The notes under the pieces are model-generated. The model saw nothing but the letters and a program-made list of their open reading frames with translations, had not been told where the DNA came from and searched no databases. A stretch of 35,268 bases of DNA, from the NCBI GenBank assembly GCA_937897875.1, contig CALCPD010000053.1, positions 1 to 35,268 of the forward strand, given 5' to 3'. Origin of the DNA: an uncultured Nitrosopumilaceae archaeon (lineage in GTDB: Archaea > Thermoproteota > Nitrososphaeria > Nitrososphaerales > Nitrosopumilaceae). A program made the position numbers and the translations under genes. Shown in pieces: positions 1-11,217 of the stretch (position 1 is its first letter; each line of letters begins with the position of its first letter).

Positions 1-119
1 ATAGCTAACGCTATGTGTGATTTAAAATGAAATCAACAATGCATAGCTAACGCTATGTGTGATTTAAAATGAAATCAACAATGCATAGCTAACGCTATGT
101 GTGATTTAAAATGAAATCA
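1..119. repeat. 42-bp tandem repeat, 2.8 copies, downstream of 23S rRNA
   Basis: Three head-to-tail copies start at 1, 43 and 85. The first two are complete and identical. The third matches for 35 bases and then diverges at 120. Each unit carries the inverted repeat CATAGC-TAAC-GCTATG (its first base is cut off in copy 1 by the window edge) followed by an AT-rich stretch. The array touches the window edge, so the copy number may be higher. It lies 3' of the minus-strand 23S gene and would be transcribed as trailer if transcription reads through. There are no spacers between copies, so it is not a CRISPR array. Confidence 0.93.
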
Positions 120-158
120 TCGTACAAGTCGTGTATATGTTATCCACTTGATGAATAT

Positions 159-182
159 AATGATCCATCGCGCATAGTCTCT

Positions 183-195
<13 letters not shown>
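159..195 (-). other. 3' half of the 23S rRNA processing stem
   Basis: On the transcribed strand this segment pairs with 3193-3229. The outer part has GATCATT (159-165) against AATGATC, and GACTATGC (172-179) against GCATAGTC. The inner part has CAGCCAC (189-195) against GTGGCTG. Between them TTACAT pairs with GTGTAA, leaving three-base bulges on opposite strands (180-182 and 3200-3202). This resembles the bulge-helix-bulge processed by archaeal splicing endonuclease, although the central helix is 5-6 bp rather than the strict 4 bp. The pairing is seen directly; the processing role is inferred from other archaeal rRNA operons. Confidence 0.75.
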
Positions 196-3201
<3,006 letters not shown>

Positions 3202-3336
3202 ATTACACGACTATGCACGACGATCATTGCAAGCCATCGGTAAATGGCCCACTACATCCTTCATACATCACTTTCGTGATGCATTGCATCGATGATTTGA
3301 TGTGAAGATTATGTACACCCGTACACTTTCCATGTC
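3202..3336 (-). other. 16S-23S internal transcribed spacer with processing-stem arms
   Basis: A spacer of about 135 bases separates 16S from 23S. It holds most of the 5' arm of the 23S stem (to 3229) and the 3' arm of the 16S stem (3299-3314). The 16S arm is a perfect 16-base inverted match to 4881-4896. A small local hairpin is visible around 3266-3282 (GCATCACGAAAGTGATG on the minus strand). No tRNA-Ala or other tRNA cloverleaf is present. Many euryarchaea carry a tRNA-Ala here. The tRNA-less spacer agrees with what is known of ammonia-oxidising archaea. Confidence 0.82.
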
Positions 3337-4808
<1,472 letters not shown>

Positions 4809-5192
4809 TCTGAATTTTTTTTCTTTTTGGTCTTGATTATTGAAGTACATTTGTACTTGTAAATTGGAATTGACGGATGCACATAATCTTCACATCTCAG
4901 AAATGATCTTTCAATCAAATCCTCATTTTTGTATGCGTAAATGGAGGCCCATGAATCACAAAGTGGCATTTTGCCATACTTCATCACGAGCGCCGCCTAT
5001 TGCTTTACGTATGCAGAAGCCGAAGATGGCAGAATCCATATAAACCATGCGTGAAATTACATCAGATCGCTTCTAAAATTGAAAATTTTACAATGAAATT
5101 TGATTCAAAATAGCCTCAAACTGAGTTGATCGTAAGATAGCACTAGTAAAAATACGAATGTTGATTAAAATGCCAGAAGGTTTAGGAATAAT
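4809..5192 (-). other. rRNA operon leader and upstream region
   Basis: This is a 384-base stretch without a protein gene. On the minus strand it holds the 16S leader, including the 5' arm of the 16S processing stem (4881-4896). It also holds the probable rRNA promoter (5036-5046) and an AT-rich upstream tract around 5070-5115. The part next to 5193 must also contain the promoter of the divergent aminotransferase gene; an AT-rich TTGATTAAAA at 5161-5170 is at the right distance. Short frames here lack any recognisable product. No 5S or tRNA gene was found. Confidence 0.75.
5036..5046 (-). promoter_or_regulatory. Candidate TATA box of the rRNA operon
   Basis: The minus strand reads GGTTTATATGG, a strong archaeal TATA-like element. 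It would place transcription start near 5010, about 115 bases before the 16S stem arm and 200 bases before mature 16S. It is the best such match between 4900 and 5192. The role is inferred from position and sequence only. Confidence 0.55.
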
Positions 5193-6488
5193 TTGCTTTT
5201 GGATCAGATAAAAAACTATAAGAAAAAAACACCAACATCTGCAAAAATATTTTCAAAGTCACTAAAACTTCACATCAACGGTGTTTCACATAATATTAGA
5301 TATTTCGATCCATATCCATTTGTAGTAAAATCATCATTAGGAAAAAATTTGATAGATGTGGACAATAACAAATACACAGATTATTGGATGGGTCATTGGT
5401 CTTTGATATTAGGTCACGGTCAAAAAAATATCAAAGAGTCAATTAAAAAACAAATTGAAAAAAGTTGGATGTATGGAACAGTTAATGAACAAACAATAAA
5501 GTTATCAGAATTAATTTCAAAAGCAGTACCAGTTGCAGAAAAGATACGATATGTAACATCAGGTACAGAAGCTACAATGTATGCAGTAAGATTAGCACGT
5601 TCAGCTACAGGGAAAAAAATTATTGCAAAGATAGATGGAGGATGGCATGGATACACATCAGATTTGTTAAAAAGTGTGAACTGGCCATTTAAAGAATCAG
5701 AAAGTAGTGGAGTAGTTAATGATGAAAAAATTGTTTCAATTCCATACAACAATTTAGAAGGTTCATTAAAAATATTAAAAAAATATTCAAAAAATCTTGC
5801 AGGTGTTATCATTGAACCAGTTTTAGGTGGAGGTGGATGCATACCTGCAACAAAAGAATATCTAAAAGGAATACAAGAATTTGTTCATAAAAATAAATCA
5901 TTATTGATTTTAGATGAAATTGTAACAGGTTTTAGATTTAGATATGGTTGTTTGTATCCAACAATGAAATTAGATCCAGACATTGTAACATTAGGAAAAA
6001 TATCTGGAGGAGGGATGCCAATTGGAATAATATGCGGTAAGAAAGAGATTATGCAATATGCAGACACTACAAATAAGAAAAAATCTGAGCGTTCATACAT
6101 TGGTGGAGGTACATTTTCAGCAAATCCAGTATCAATGACATCAGGATATGCAACTCTAAATTATTTAAAAACACAAAAATCAACATATGAAAAAATTAAT
6201 TCATTAGGAGACTATGCAAGAAAAGAATTAGAGAAGGTATTTGATGGAAAAGTTTTGGTCACAGGTAAAGGGTCTTTATTCATGACACATTTTGTTAAAA
6301 ATGGAATTACAGAAATTACAAATTCAACAGATGTTTCAAAATGTGATTCAGATATGTTACAAAAATATCATTTTAAGATGATTTCTCAAGATGGAATATT
6401 TTTCTTACCAGGAAAATTAGGAGCAATATCAACTAGTCATTCTAAAGAAGATATTAAGAAAATTATCAAAGCATCAGAAAATTTCTAA
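5193..6488 (+). CDS. Glutamate-1-semialdehyde aminomutase-like class III aminotransferase
   Basis: This is a PLP enzyme of fold type I, 431 residues, the usual length for glutamate-1-semialdehyde 2,1-aminomutase. The visible landmarks are SGTEA (123-127, phosphate-binding loop), the LDE aspartate D241 that contacts the pyridine nitrogen, and the Schiff-base lysine K269 in [13 protein letters not shown]. True HemL carries a GxYHGHxD-type motif after the cofactor loop. Here the matching place reads GGWHGYTSD, and the N-terminal region [15 protein letters not shown] is also divergent. The enzyme may therefore be a paralogue acting on another amino-ketone rather than the tetrapyrrole enzyme. The start is TTG; an upstream ATG at 5170 is out of frame. 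It is divergent from the rRNA operon. Confidence 0.85.
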   Translation: MLLDQIKNYKKKTPTSAKIFSKSLKLHINGVSHNIRYFDPYPFVVKSSLGKNLIDVDNNKYTDYWMGHWSLILGHGQKNIKESIKKQIEKSWMYGTVNEQTIKLSELISKAVPVAEKIRYVTSGTEATMYAVRLARSATGKKIIAKIDGGWHGYTSDLLKSVNWPFKESESSGVVNDEKIVSIPYNNLEGSLKILKKYSKNLAGVIIEPVLGGGGCIPATKEYLKGIQEFVHKNKSLLILDEIVTGFRFRYGCLYPTMKLDPDIVTLGKISGGGMPIGIICGKKEIMQYADTTNKKKSERSYIGGGTFSANPVSMTSGYATLNYLKTQKSTYEKINSLGDYARKELEKVFDGKVLVTGKGSLFMTHFVKNGITEITNSTDVSKCDSDMLQKYHFKMISQDGIFFLPGKLGAISTSHSKEDIKKIIKASENF

Positions 6489-6497
6489 AATACAAGA

Positions 6498-6851
6498 CTA
6501 TTCATTAAATTTCTTTTTCCAAGAAATCAATTCATTAAAAATATCTATAAAATTATTAGATTTAATTGTAATATGAACATGTGCAAAAACTTTCTCAAAT
6601 TGTGCTTCAAAAATCATTACACATTCTTCTTTAAAAAAAGGTACAGAAATTCCAATTTTTTTTAAACATGTAAATTCAAAATCTTTTATTTTTATGGAAT
6701 TAGAATTTATAATGATTTTTTTCTTATCAGAGTTTTTATTCAATAAAAGATCTAATTTTTCCTGTAAAGTATCAGACCAAGAAGGGGAATTTTTTGGCCA
6801 ACGGTGTACGAATACTTTATCAGCAAAATAATGTATTTGAAATACAGACAA
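6498..6851 (-). CDS. Hypothetical protein, 117 residues
   Basis: I do not recognise the family. The protein is a small mixed alpha/beta chain rich in lysine and aromatic residues. It has HYFADKVFVHRW near the N-terminus and FEKVFAHVHITIKSNN near the C-terminus, with no membrane segment or signal peptide. The only long start in frame is TTG at 6851; an ATG just upstream is in another frame. It faces the aminotransferase tail to tail with a 9-base gap. It shares an 84-base intergenic region with the divergent small gene at 6936. Composition matches its neighbours. Coding status is supported by length and the compact arrangement only. Confidence 0.6.
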   Translation of the reverse strand: MSVFQIHYFADKVFVHRWPKNSPSWSDTLQEKLDLLLNKNSDKKKIIINSNSIKIKDFEFTCLKKIGISVPFFKEECVMIFEAQFEKVFAHVHITIKSNNFIDIFNELISWKKKFNE

Positions 6852-6906
6852 TAATACTCATGATAAATAAATCAAATTAAGGGTTATCTTTAAAAAAATA
6901 TTCAGA

Positions 6907-6918
6907 TTTTTATAAAAT
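6907..6918 (+). promoter_or_regulatory. TATA box of the small gene at 6936
   Basis: The element TTTTTATAAAAT is centred about 24 bases before the ATG at 6936. That spacing predicts a transcript starting at or next to the start codon, so a leaderless mRNA. Confidence 0.5.
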
Positions 6919-6935
6919 GATAATTATCTAAAGAC

Positions 6936-7055
6936 ATGGAAAAGAAAAAAGAGGAAAAAGAAGCATATGCAACGGATGATCCAACAGATACATCTGCAAA
7001 AAAGCAAGAAGATATGGCAAAAGAAGCAATTAAAAAATTCAAATCACTGAATTAG
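6936..7055 (+). CDS. Small highly charged protein, 39 residues
   Basis: This short frame runs from ATG to TAG. It encodes a very hydrophilic peptide with a Lys/Glu-rich start (MEKKKEEKEAYATDD) and a predicted helix at the end (MAKEAIKKFKSLN). It contains no cysteine, no tryptophan and no membrane segment. A well-placed TATA box at 6907-6918 supports it being a real gene. The next gene (TPR protein) starts 37 bases downstream on the same strand, so the two may be co-transcribed. The function is unknown. Confidence 0.55.
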   Translation: MEKKKEEKEAYATDDPTDTSAKKQEDMAKEAIKKFKSLN

Positions 7056-7092
7056 GATAAACTTTCATTAGCAATAGTTTTCTCATAAAAAT

Positions 7093-7914
7093 ATGGGATT
7101 ATTTGGATCAAAAGAAAATCCAGAAGACATGAAGCATGATGCAATGTCCATGATGGAAAGAAATCAACCAAAAGCAGCAGTTTCAATATATAATAAAATT
7201 CTAAAACAAAATGCAACAGATACGGATGCTCTGCTCAACAAAGGATTGGCATTAAACCAAATGAGAAAGTATAGCGATTCAATTACTTGTTTTGATAAAT
7301 TACTAGAAATTAATCCAAATGATGCACAGGCATTAAACAATAAAGGAATTGCAATGGCTGAAAATGGAAATATTCAAGCAGCGTCAGAGTGTTACGATGA
7401 AGCAATCGTAGCTGATCCAAAATATGCAGCATCATATTTCAACAAGGGGGTATTATTGGATAAACTTCAAGAACATGAATTAGCACTCACCGTGTTAGAA
7501 AAAGCAATTTCAGTAGATTCAAGAAAACCAAATGCAATGGTATACAGAGGAATTGTTTTAGGAAAAATGAAAAGACATGAAGAGGCACTCAATTGTTTTC
7601 AAAATGTTTGTAAAAAATATCCCAATAATCAAGATGCATTTTTTCAAAAAGGAGTACAGCTTGCAGAATTAGGAAGACATGAAAAAGCACTGGATGTGTT
7701 TGATGAAATTTTAAAAAAATACAAAGATAATGTGAATGTAATTTATGCAAAATCTAGAAGTAAAGCAGCATTAAAAAATTATCCAGAGGCATTAGAATTA
7801 TTAAAACAAGCAGTTTCAAGAAATCCAAAAGTAATTCGTAATTGGGCAAAAGATGAACCAATTTTTACAGTATTACATAATGATGATAAATTTAGAGCAT
7901 TAGTAAAATTATAG
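7093..7914 (+). CDS. Tetratricopeptide-repeat protein
   Basis: A 273-residue cytosolic protein made almost entirely of TPR units. At least six repeats of about 34 residues run from residue 15 to about 245, with the typical A-x-x-x-[YF]-[DN] and [NY]P/DP spacing, for example ALLNKGLALNQMRKY and ALNNKGIAMAENGN. Such arrays form a superhelix that binds peptides, so a scaffolding or chaperone-adaptor role is likely; the partner is unknown. The N-terminus MGLFGSK resembles MGLFNRN and MGLFSKK at the starts of two zinc-finger proteins in this window. The 3' end abuts the convergent gene: TAG here directly follows the partner's TTA. Confidence 0.9.
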   Translation: MGLFGSKENPEDMKHDAMSMMERNQPKAAVSIYNKILKQNATDTDALLNKGLALNQMRKYSDSITCFDKLLEINPNDAQALNNKGIAMAENGNIQAASECYDEAIVADPKYAASYFNKGVLLDKLQEHELALTVLEKAISVDSRKPNAMVYRGIVLGKMKRHEEALNCFQNVCKKYPNNQDAFFQKGVQLAELGRHEKALDVFDEILKKYKDNVNVIYAKSRSKAALKNYPEALELLKQAVSRNPKVIRNWAKDEPIFTVLHNDDKFRALVKL

Positions 7915-8637
7915 AATTTTGTTACGAACAGCATCTATTCTAATAATACCAACTTTCTTTTTTGGTCCAATCAAACGTGCTTCATAAATTGGAACGTACA
8001 CTTCACTAATTTCACGCAATACAAATTCCTCTTCAAGATGTCGTACCTCATCTTCTAAAGGTTTTTTTAAAAAAGATTGTAATTTTTTAATTGCGTCATC
8101 ATGTGAAAGTTCAGAATTTTTTACATGGGGCAAATGCTTTTCTAATAATCTATTAGGATAATTTTCAGTTGTTTTAGAATTTAATTTAAAAGGAAATTTA
8201 ATCTCTCTGCCATGATGATCAAAGGTTAATTCATCCTCATTTTCAACAAAAACATGCTCCTCTAATTTTAGATCAACCTTATTTTTACCTCGTTTTCCCA
8301 CAATAGCCTTTTTAAAATTAGATTTTGTTCTGACGGGAAAAATACCATCACCCAAAATTACTTCTGAAACATTTGAATCAACAGAGATAGAATGAGTTGC
8401 TTTTCTAAAATAATTTGCCATATATTTTCCAGATATGATTAAAATGCATTCATAGTAGAGTTTAATGGAATGAATGTGTATATCGTTCTTTTTTGGACGA
8501 GAAAACATGGATTTGAATGAGGCAGTTTTTTTATCATCAACGATTTCCAAAACTTGGGGTTCATCGATTTTTTTTCTTAGAACTGTCGTTTTTGTATTAT
8601 GATTATTTTTCAAAACTATACAGAATATGCAGGTCAT
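7909..8637 (-). CDS. Hypothetical conserved-type protein, 242 residues
   Basis: I cannot assign a family. Residues about 45-110 and 210-242 look like beta-rich segments of a cytosolic protein. They include the strand-like HIHSIKLYYECILIISGKY and a C-terminal EVYVPIYEARLIGPKKKVG followed by IIRIDAVRNKIL. Between them is a charged helical stretch (LLEKHLPHVKNSELSHDDAIKK and following). The two beta segments share a Y-x-P/E-x-Y-E/A pattern and may be related to each other. The start is uncertain: the first residues MTCIFCIVLKNN look poor, and a TTG at codon 9 would give a protein starting LKNNHNTK. The gene overlaps the convergent TPR gene by 6 bases. Confidence 0.65.
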   Translation of the reverse strand: MTCIFCIVLKNNHNTKTTVLRKKIDEPQVLEIVDDKKTASFKSMFSRPKKNDIHIHSIKLYYECILIISGKYMANYFRKATHSISVDSNVSEVILGDGIFPVRTKSNFKKAIVGKRGKNKVDLKLEEHVFVENEDELTFDHHGREIKFPFKLNSKTTENYPNRLLEKHLPHVKNSELSHDDAIKKLQSFLKKPLEDEVRHLEEEFVLREISEVYVPIYEARLIGPKKKVGIIRIDAVRNKIL

Positions 8638-8726
8638 CGTATTAAATCAATTCCGATAAAAGGAAAATTGAAGATAATAAAGTAAAATTACAAACAAAGA
8701 AAAAGAGGGCCATTTGAATTGAAATC

Positions 8727-9185
8727 ATGATAAAAAAATCAAACATTAACGGTTCAACAGACAGAAGAGAAGTTAACCCAGAATGGTTTACAGGAAAAAC
8801 ATGGATGAAAGTACTCTCAGATAAAATTAAAGCAAAAGATCAAGATATCTATCACGTTCATTTTGAAAAAGGTTCTAAAACAAAATTACACTTTCATAAT
8901 GGAAATCAAGTATTAATGGCAGTCAAAGGAAAAGGGAGTTTAGAAATTTTTAAAAAATATGGAACAAGTAAATCAGAATTTAAAATAAAAAAAATTGAAA
9001 AAATAAGCCTAAACGAAGGAGATATTGTTCACATTCCAGCAAAAACACTCCACACTCACGGATCAATTGATAAAAAGAAAGAATTTTCCCATATTGCAAT
9101 TAACATATTGCCTAAGAAAAATTCAATCTACAAAACAACATGGTATGAGTCAGATTTTAAGAATAAAGTAAAAAATATTATTTAA
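8727..9185 (+). CDS. Cupin-domain protein (first of a pair)
   Basis: A 152-residue single-domain cupin. Motif 1 is at residues 49-68 with H55 and H57; the usual glutamate is Q61. Motif 2 begins with EGDIVHIPAKTLHTHG (97-112) and supplies H109 and H111. Three or four His ligands are available, so metal binding is plausible. Small cupins of this form include dioxygenases, isomerases and metal- or sugar-binding proteins, and the substrate cannot be read from sequence. The next cupin gene starts 5 bases downstream, so they are one operon. The gene is divergent from the hypothetical gene at 8637. Confidence 0.85.
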   Translation: MIKKSNINGSTDRREVNPEWFTGKTWMKVLSDKIKAKDQDIYHVHFEKGSKTKLHFHNGNQVLMAVKGKGSLEIFKKYGTSKSEFKIKKIEKISLNEGDIVHIPAKTLHTHGSIDKKKEFSHIAINILPKKNSIYKTTWYESDFKNKVKNII

Positions 9186-9190
9186 AATTA

Positions 9191-9553
9191 ATGTCCATTA
9201 AAGAAAATTCAAAAATTGAAAAAATTAAAGGTGAAGAAGGTACAGACATCAAACAATATTTTAATCCTCATAACACATTAAATGGAATTAACTATAGTTT
9301 AGCACAATTTACATTAGAATCAGGCAAAAAAACAAAACTTCACAGAATTAAATCATCGGAAATATACTATATTTTACAGGGTAAAGCACAATTAAAAATA
9401 AACGATGGGTTGTTTGAATTAGGAGAAAATGATTCAGCATATGTTCCACCAAACTCAAAACAATTTATCAAGAATAATGGAAATGAAAATTTACGTTTTT
9501 TGTGTATCGTTGAACCTGCATGGAAACCAGATGACGATGAACTTTTAGAATAG
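9191..9553 (+). CDS. Cupin-domain protein (second of a pair)
   Basis: A 120-residue small cupin. Motif 1 spans residues 45-64 with H51 and E57 but lacks the second histidine (H-R-I instead of H-x-H). Motif 2 (GENDSAYVPPNSKQFIKNNG) has glutamine where the last histidine is normally found. Metal binding is therefore doubtful and the protein may bind a ligand without catalysis. The end is acidic (KPDDDELLE). It is translationally close to the upstream cupin (5-base gap). The pair could form a heteromer with one metal-competent and one degenerate partner; this is inference. Confidence 0.85.
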   Translation: MSIKENSKIEKIKGEEGTDIKQYFNPHNTLNGINYSLAQFTLESGKKTKLHRIKSSEIYYILQGKAQLKINDGLFELGENDSAYVPPNSKQFIKNNGNENLRFLCIVEPAWKPDDDELLE

Positions 9554-9604
9554 AATAACAAAATACTGAGAATCATTATTAACATATGACAAACTAAAGG
9601 AAGT

Positions 9605-10273
9605 ATGAATAAACGAGAGGCATTGCTAGCATTAAATGTTAATCAGAATTCATCACAAGAAGAAATCAAAACATCATATAGAAAAATGGCACTAGAATTA
9701 CACCCAGACAAAAATAAAAATAAAAATGAAAATGAACAATTTAAAAAAATTACTGAAGCATATAATTTTCTAAAAAAGAATGAAAAGGATGATACAGTTT
9801 ACCAACCAACAAAACAAAATTCAGGAAATCAAAGAGTGAGACCAAAACCCCAATGGGGAGCACCAGATGACGGAGGAATACCAGAACAAGATTGGGGCAA
9901 ATACACACGTGAATTTGAAGAAGGCGACCCAACTTTTTGGAAAGAATATGAAAAAAAATTTTGGGAAGACTATAATGCAAGAATTCGTTCAGATGGAAAA
10001 AATGGGGAGTATGAAAAAGCAAAAGAACCAAGTATGCAACCAGATCTTCAAGTTAGTGTAGATAAATCATTGTGTATTGGTTGCTGCAGTTGCGAGATAA
10101 TTGCACCAACAGTATTTGAAATAGATAAAAATAGTCAAACAAATCCTAAATCAAAAGTAATTAATCAAAAGGGGGCAGGGGTGAACAAAATTATGAATGC
10201 AGCTGAAACATGTCCAACAAAGGCAATCAAAGTAGAAAATATTAAAACAAAAGAAAAATTATTTCCATATTAA
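9605..10273 (+). CDS. DnaJ domain-ferredoxin fusion protein (DnaJ-Fer)
   Basis: A 222-residue fusion. Residues 5-65 form a J domain with the essential HPDK motif at 33-36, which stimulates DnaK ATPase. Residues 150-215 form a single-cluster 4Fe-4S ferredoxin: C157, C160 and C163 plus C203-P. An extra C161 sits between ligands. The linker (80-125) is rich in Trp, Asp and Glu (QWGAPDDGG, DWGKYTREFEEGDPTFWKEY) and has no recognised fold. DnaJ-ferredoxin proteins are known from plant plastids and Thaumarchaeota, where transfer between the lineages has been proposed. Likely roles are redox-linked chaperone targeting or iron-sulphur protein assembly. No DnaK is adjacent. The stop overlaps the stop of the convergent HIT gene through a shared TTAA. 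Confidence 0.92.
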   Translation: MNKREALLALNVNQNSSQEEIKTSYRKMALELHPDKNKNKNENEQFKKITEAYNFLKKNEKDDTVYQPTKQNSGNQRVRPKPQWGAPDDGGIPEQDWGKYTREFEEGDPTFWKEYEKKFWEDYNARIRSDGKNGEYEKAKEPSMQPDLQVSVDKSLCIGCCSCEIIAPTVFEIDKNSQTNPKSKVINQKGAGVNKIMNAAETCPTKAIKVENIKTKEKLFPY

Positions 10274-10686
10274 ATTTTTAATAAATCATAATATTTTTCA
10301 GTATCAGAATCAGATAACTGTACTGAGGAATTAAACATACTATGGATTGGACCTGCAGAATCAGATTTACTTCGTGGAACTAAATGTACATGAATATGAG
10401 GTATTTCTTGACCAGCATCCTCACCATTATGAATAGCAATTAAAGTTGAACCAGTAATAGAATCAACTTTAGATATCATAGTATGTACTAGAGAAAATAA
10501 ATCAGAATTTTCATCAAGACTCATTTCTTGAATTTTTTGATGATGATTTTTAGGAATTACCAACACATGTCCTTTTACCAATGGAAATGCATCCATAAAA
10601 GAAATAGAATGAGATGTTTCATGAAGAATTTTTGCAGGAATTTGTTTTGAGATTATTTTACAGAAAATACAATCCATAAATATCAA
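10270..10686 (-). CDS. HIT-family nucleotide hydrolase
   Basis: A 138-residue protein of the histidine-triad superfamily. It has the catalytic HIHVH at residues 97-101 followed by LVPR, and the N-terminal CIFC (C6, C9) that with histidines often binds zinc in the Hint branch. The core features KGHVLVIPK and HNGEDAGQEIPHIH are typical of Hint/PKCI enzymes, which hydrolyse nucleoside phosphoramidates and AMP-lysine type adducts. The natural substrate is unknown. The start may be the ATG at codon 4 (10677), giving MDCIFCKI, the usual N-terminus in the family. It runs convergent to DnaJ-Fer with a 4-base stop overlap. Confidence 0.92.
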   Translation of the reverse strand: MIFMDCIFCKIISKQIPAKILHETSHSISFMDAFPLVKGHVLVIPKNHHQKIQEMSLDENSDLFSLVHTMISKVDSITGSTLIAIHNGEDAGQEIPHIHVHLVPRSKSDSAGPIHSMFNSSVQLSDSDTEKYYDLLKI

Positions 10687-10714
10687 AATAATTTTTGAGA
10701 TATCAAAGTATCTA

Positions 10715-11011
10715 TTAAGGAGTTACAATAGTTGCCCAAGCTAAATCCTTGCCAAACTTTATTGTGACATCATCCCCAGCACTCATTTCGCAATTATCAA
10801 TAATTTTAGGAACAGAATCAATAGTTTCCACATAACATGTACCATTGTCATTACTCAAAATAACAACATCCTCAAAAACATCTTCCCGAATTAAATGCCA
10901 AAATGGAAAAACCATTGTAGATAGGACAATCCCAGCTACTAAAAAAGCACCTCCAAAAACTAATCCTTGTTGTTGACTAGAACTTAATTTCATATTACCA
11001 GGTTCCGCCAT
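10715..11011 (-). CDS. Small single-pass membrane protein
   Basis: From the ATG at 11011 this gives 98 residues; an in-frame ATG three codons upstream (11020) is possible. After a short polar start (MAEPGNMKLSSSQQQG) there is one transmembrane helix (LVFGGAFLVAGIVLSTMVFPFW). A soluble part of about 60 residues follows with two cysteines (DNGTCYVETIDSV, DNCEMSAGDDV) that could pair. The tail has a beta-like AGDDVTIKFGKDLAWATIV. The orientation suggests the soluble part lies outside. I do not recognise the family. It overlaps the end of the upstream zinc-finger gene by 17 bases, so the two are one transcription unit, and the HIT gene may be its last member. Confidence 0.7.
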   Translation of the reverse strand: MAEPGNMKLSSSQQQGLVFGGAFLVAGIVLSTMVFPFWHLIREDVFEDVVILSNDNGTCYVETIDSVPKIIDNCEMSAGDDVTIKFGKDLAWATIVTP

Positions 11012-11162
11012 CCCCACCATTAGGATCTAATTTTTTGGCAGGTACGTTACCATGTGCTTTTTTCATATGTTTTTTTAATCTCTCAGGATCATGTAACTCA
11101 GTTCCACAAACATCACATTTTGTTTTAGTGTCATCAGATTTGTTACGATTAAACAAGCCCAT
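10995..11162 (-). CDS. Single C2H2 zinc-finger microprotein, 55 residues
   Basis: The frame is ATG to TAA and encodes one classical C2H2 finger, C16-x2-C19-x12-H32-x4-H37, within CDVCGTELHDPERLKKHMKK. The N-terminus is MGLFNRNKSDD and the tail is Gly/Asp-rich, ending GGDGGTW. C2H2 microproteins are a recurrent feature of archaeal genomes and usually bind DNA, RNA or protein; no target can be read here. The end overlaps the start of the membrane-protein gene by 17 bases. The opposite strand carries a TATA box for the divergent dehydrogenase gene. Coding status is well supported by the intact finger. Confidence 0.82.
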   Translation of the reverse strand: MGLFNRNKSDDTKTKCDVCGTELHDPERLKKHMKKAHGNVPAKKLDPNGGDGGTW

Positions 11163-11186
11163 TATATGACAAAAATGAAGAAATAC

Positions 11187-11195
11187 ATTATAAAG
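11187..11195 (+). promoter_or_regulatory. TATA box of the 3-hydroxyacyl-CoA dehydrogenase gene
   Basis: ATTATAAAG is centred about 27 bases before the ATG at 11218. The spacing predicts a leaderless transcript. Confidence 0.5.
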
Positions 11196-11217
11196 GATAC
11201 TGAATTTTTATGAAATT

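Noticed and set aside
1-119. CRISPR array
   Set aside because: The repeats are contiguous with no unique spacers, and no cas genes are present.
1-182. 5S rRNA behind the 23S
   Set aside because: No 5S-like sequence is seen; it is probably encoded elsewhere, as in related ammonia-oxidising archaea.
3202-3336. tRNA gene in the 16S-23S spacer
   Set aside because: No acceptor/TPsiC pattern is found; the structure is explained by rRNA processing-stem arms and one small hairpin.
5420-5842. Minus-strand frame of 140 codons inside the aminotransferase gene
   Set aside because: Shadow frame in the opposite strand of a well-supported enzyme gene.
5193-6488. Firm hemL assignment
   Set aside because: The substrate loop differs from canonical HemL, so only the family was named.
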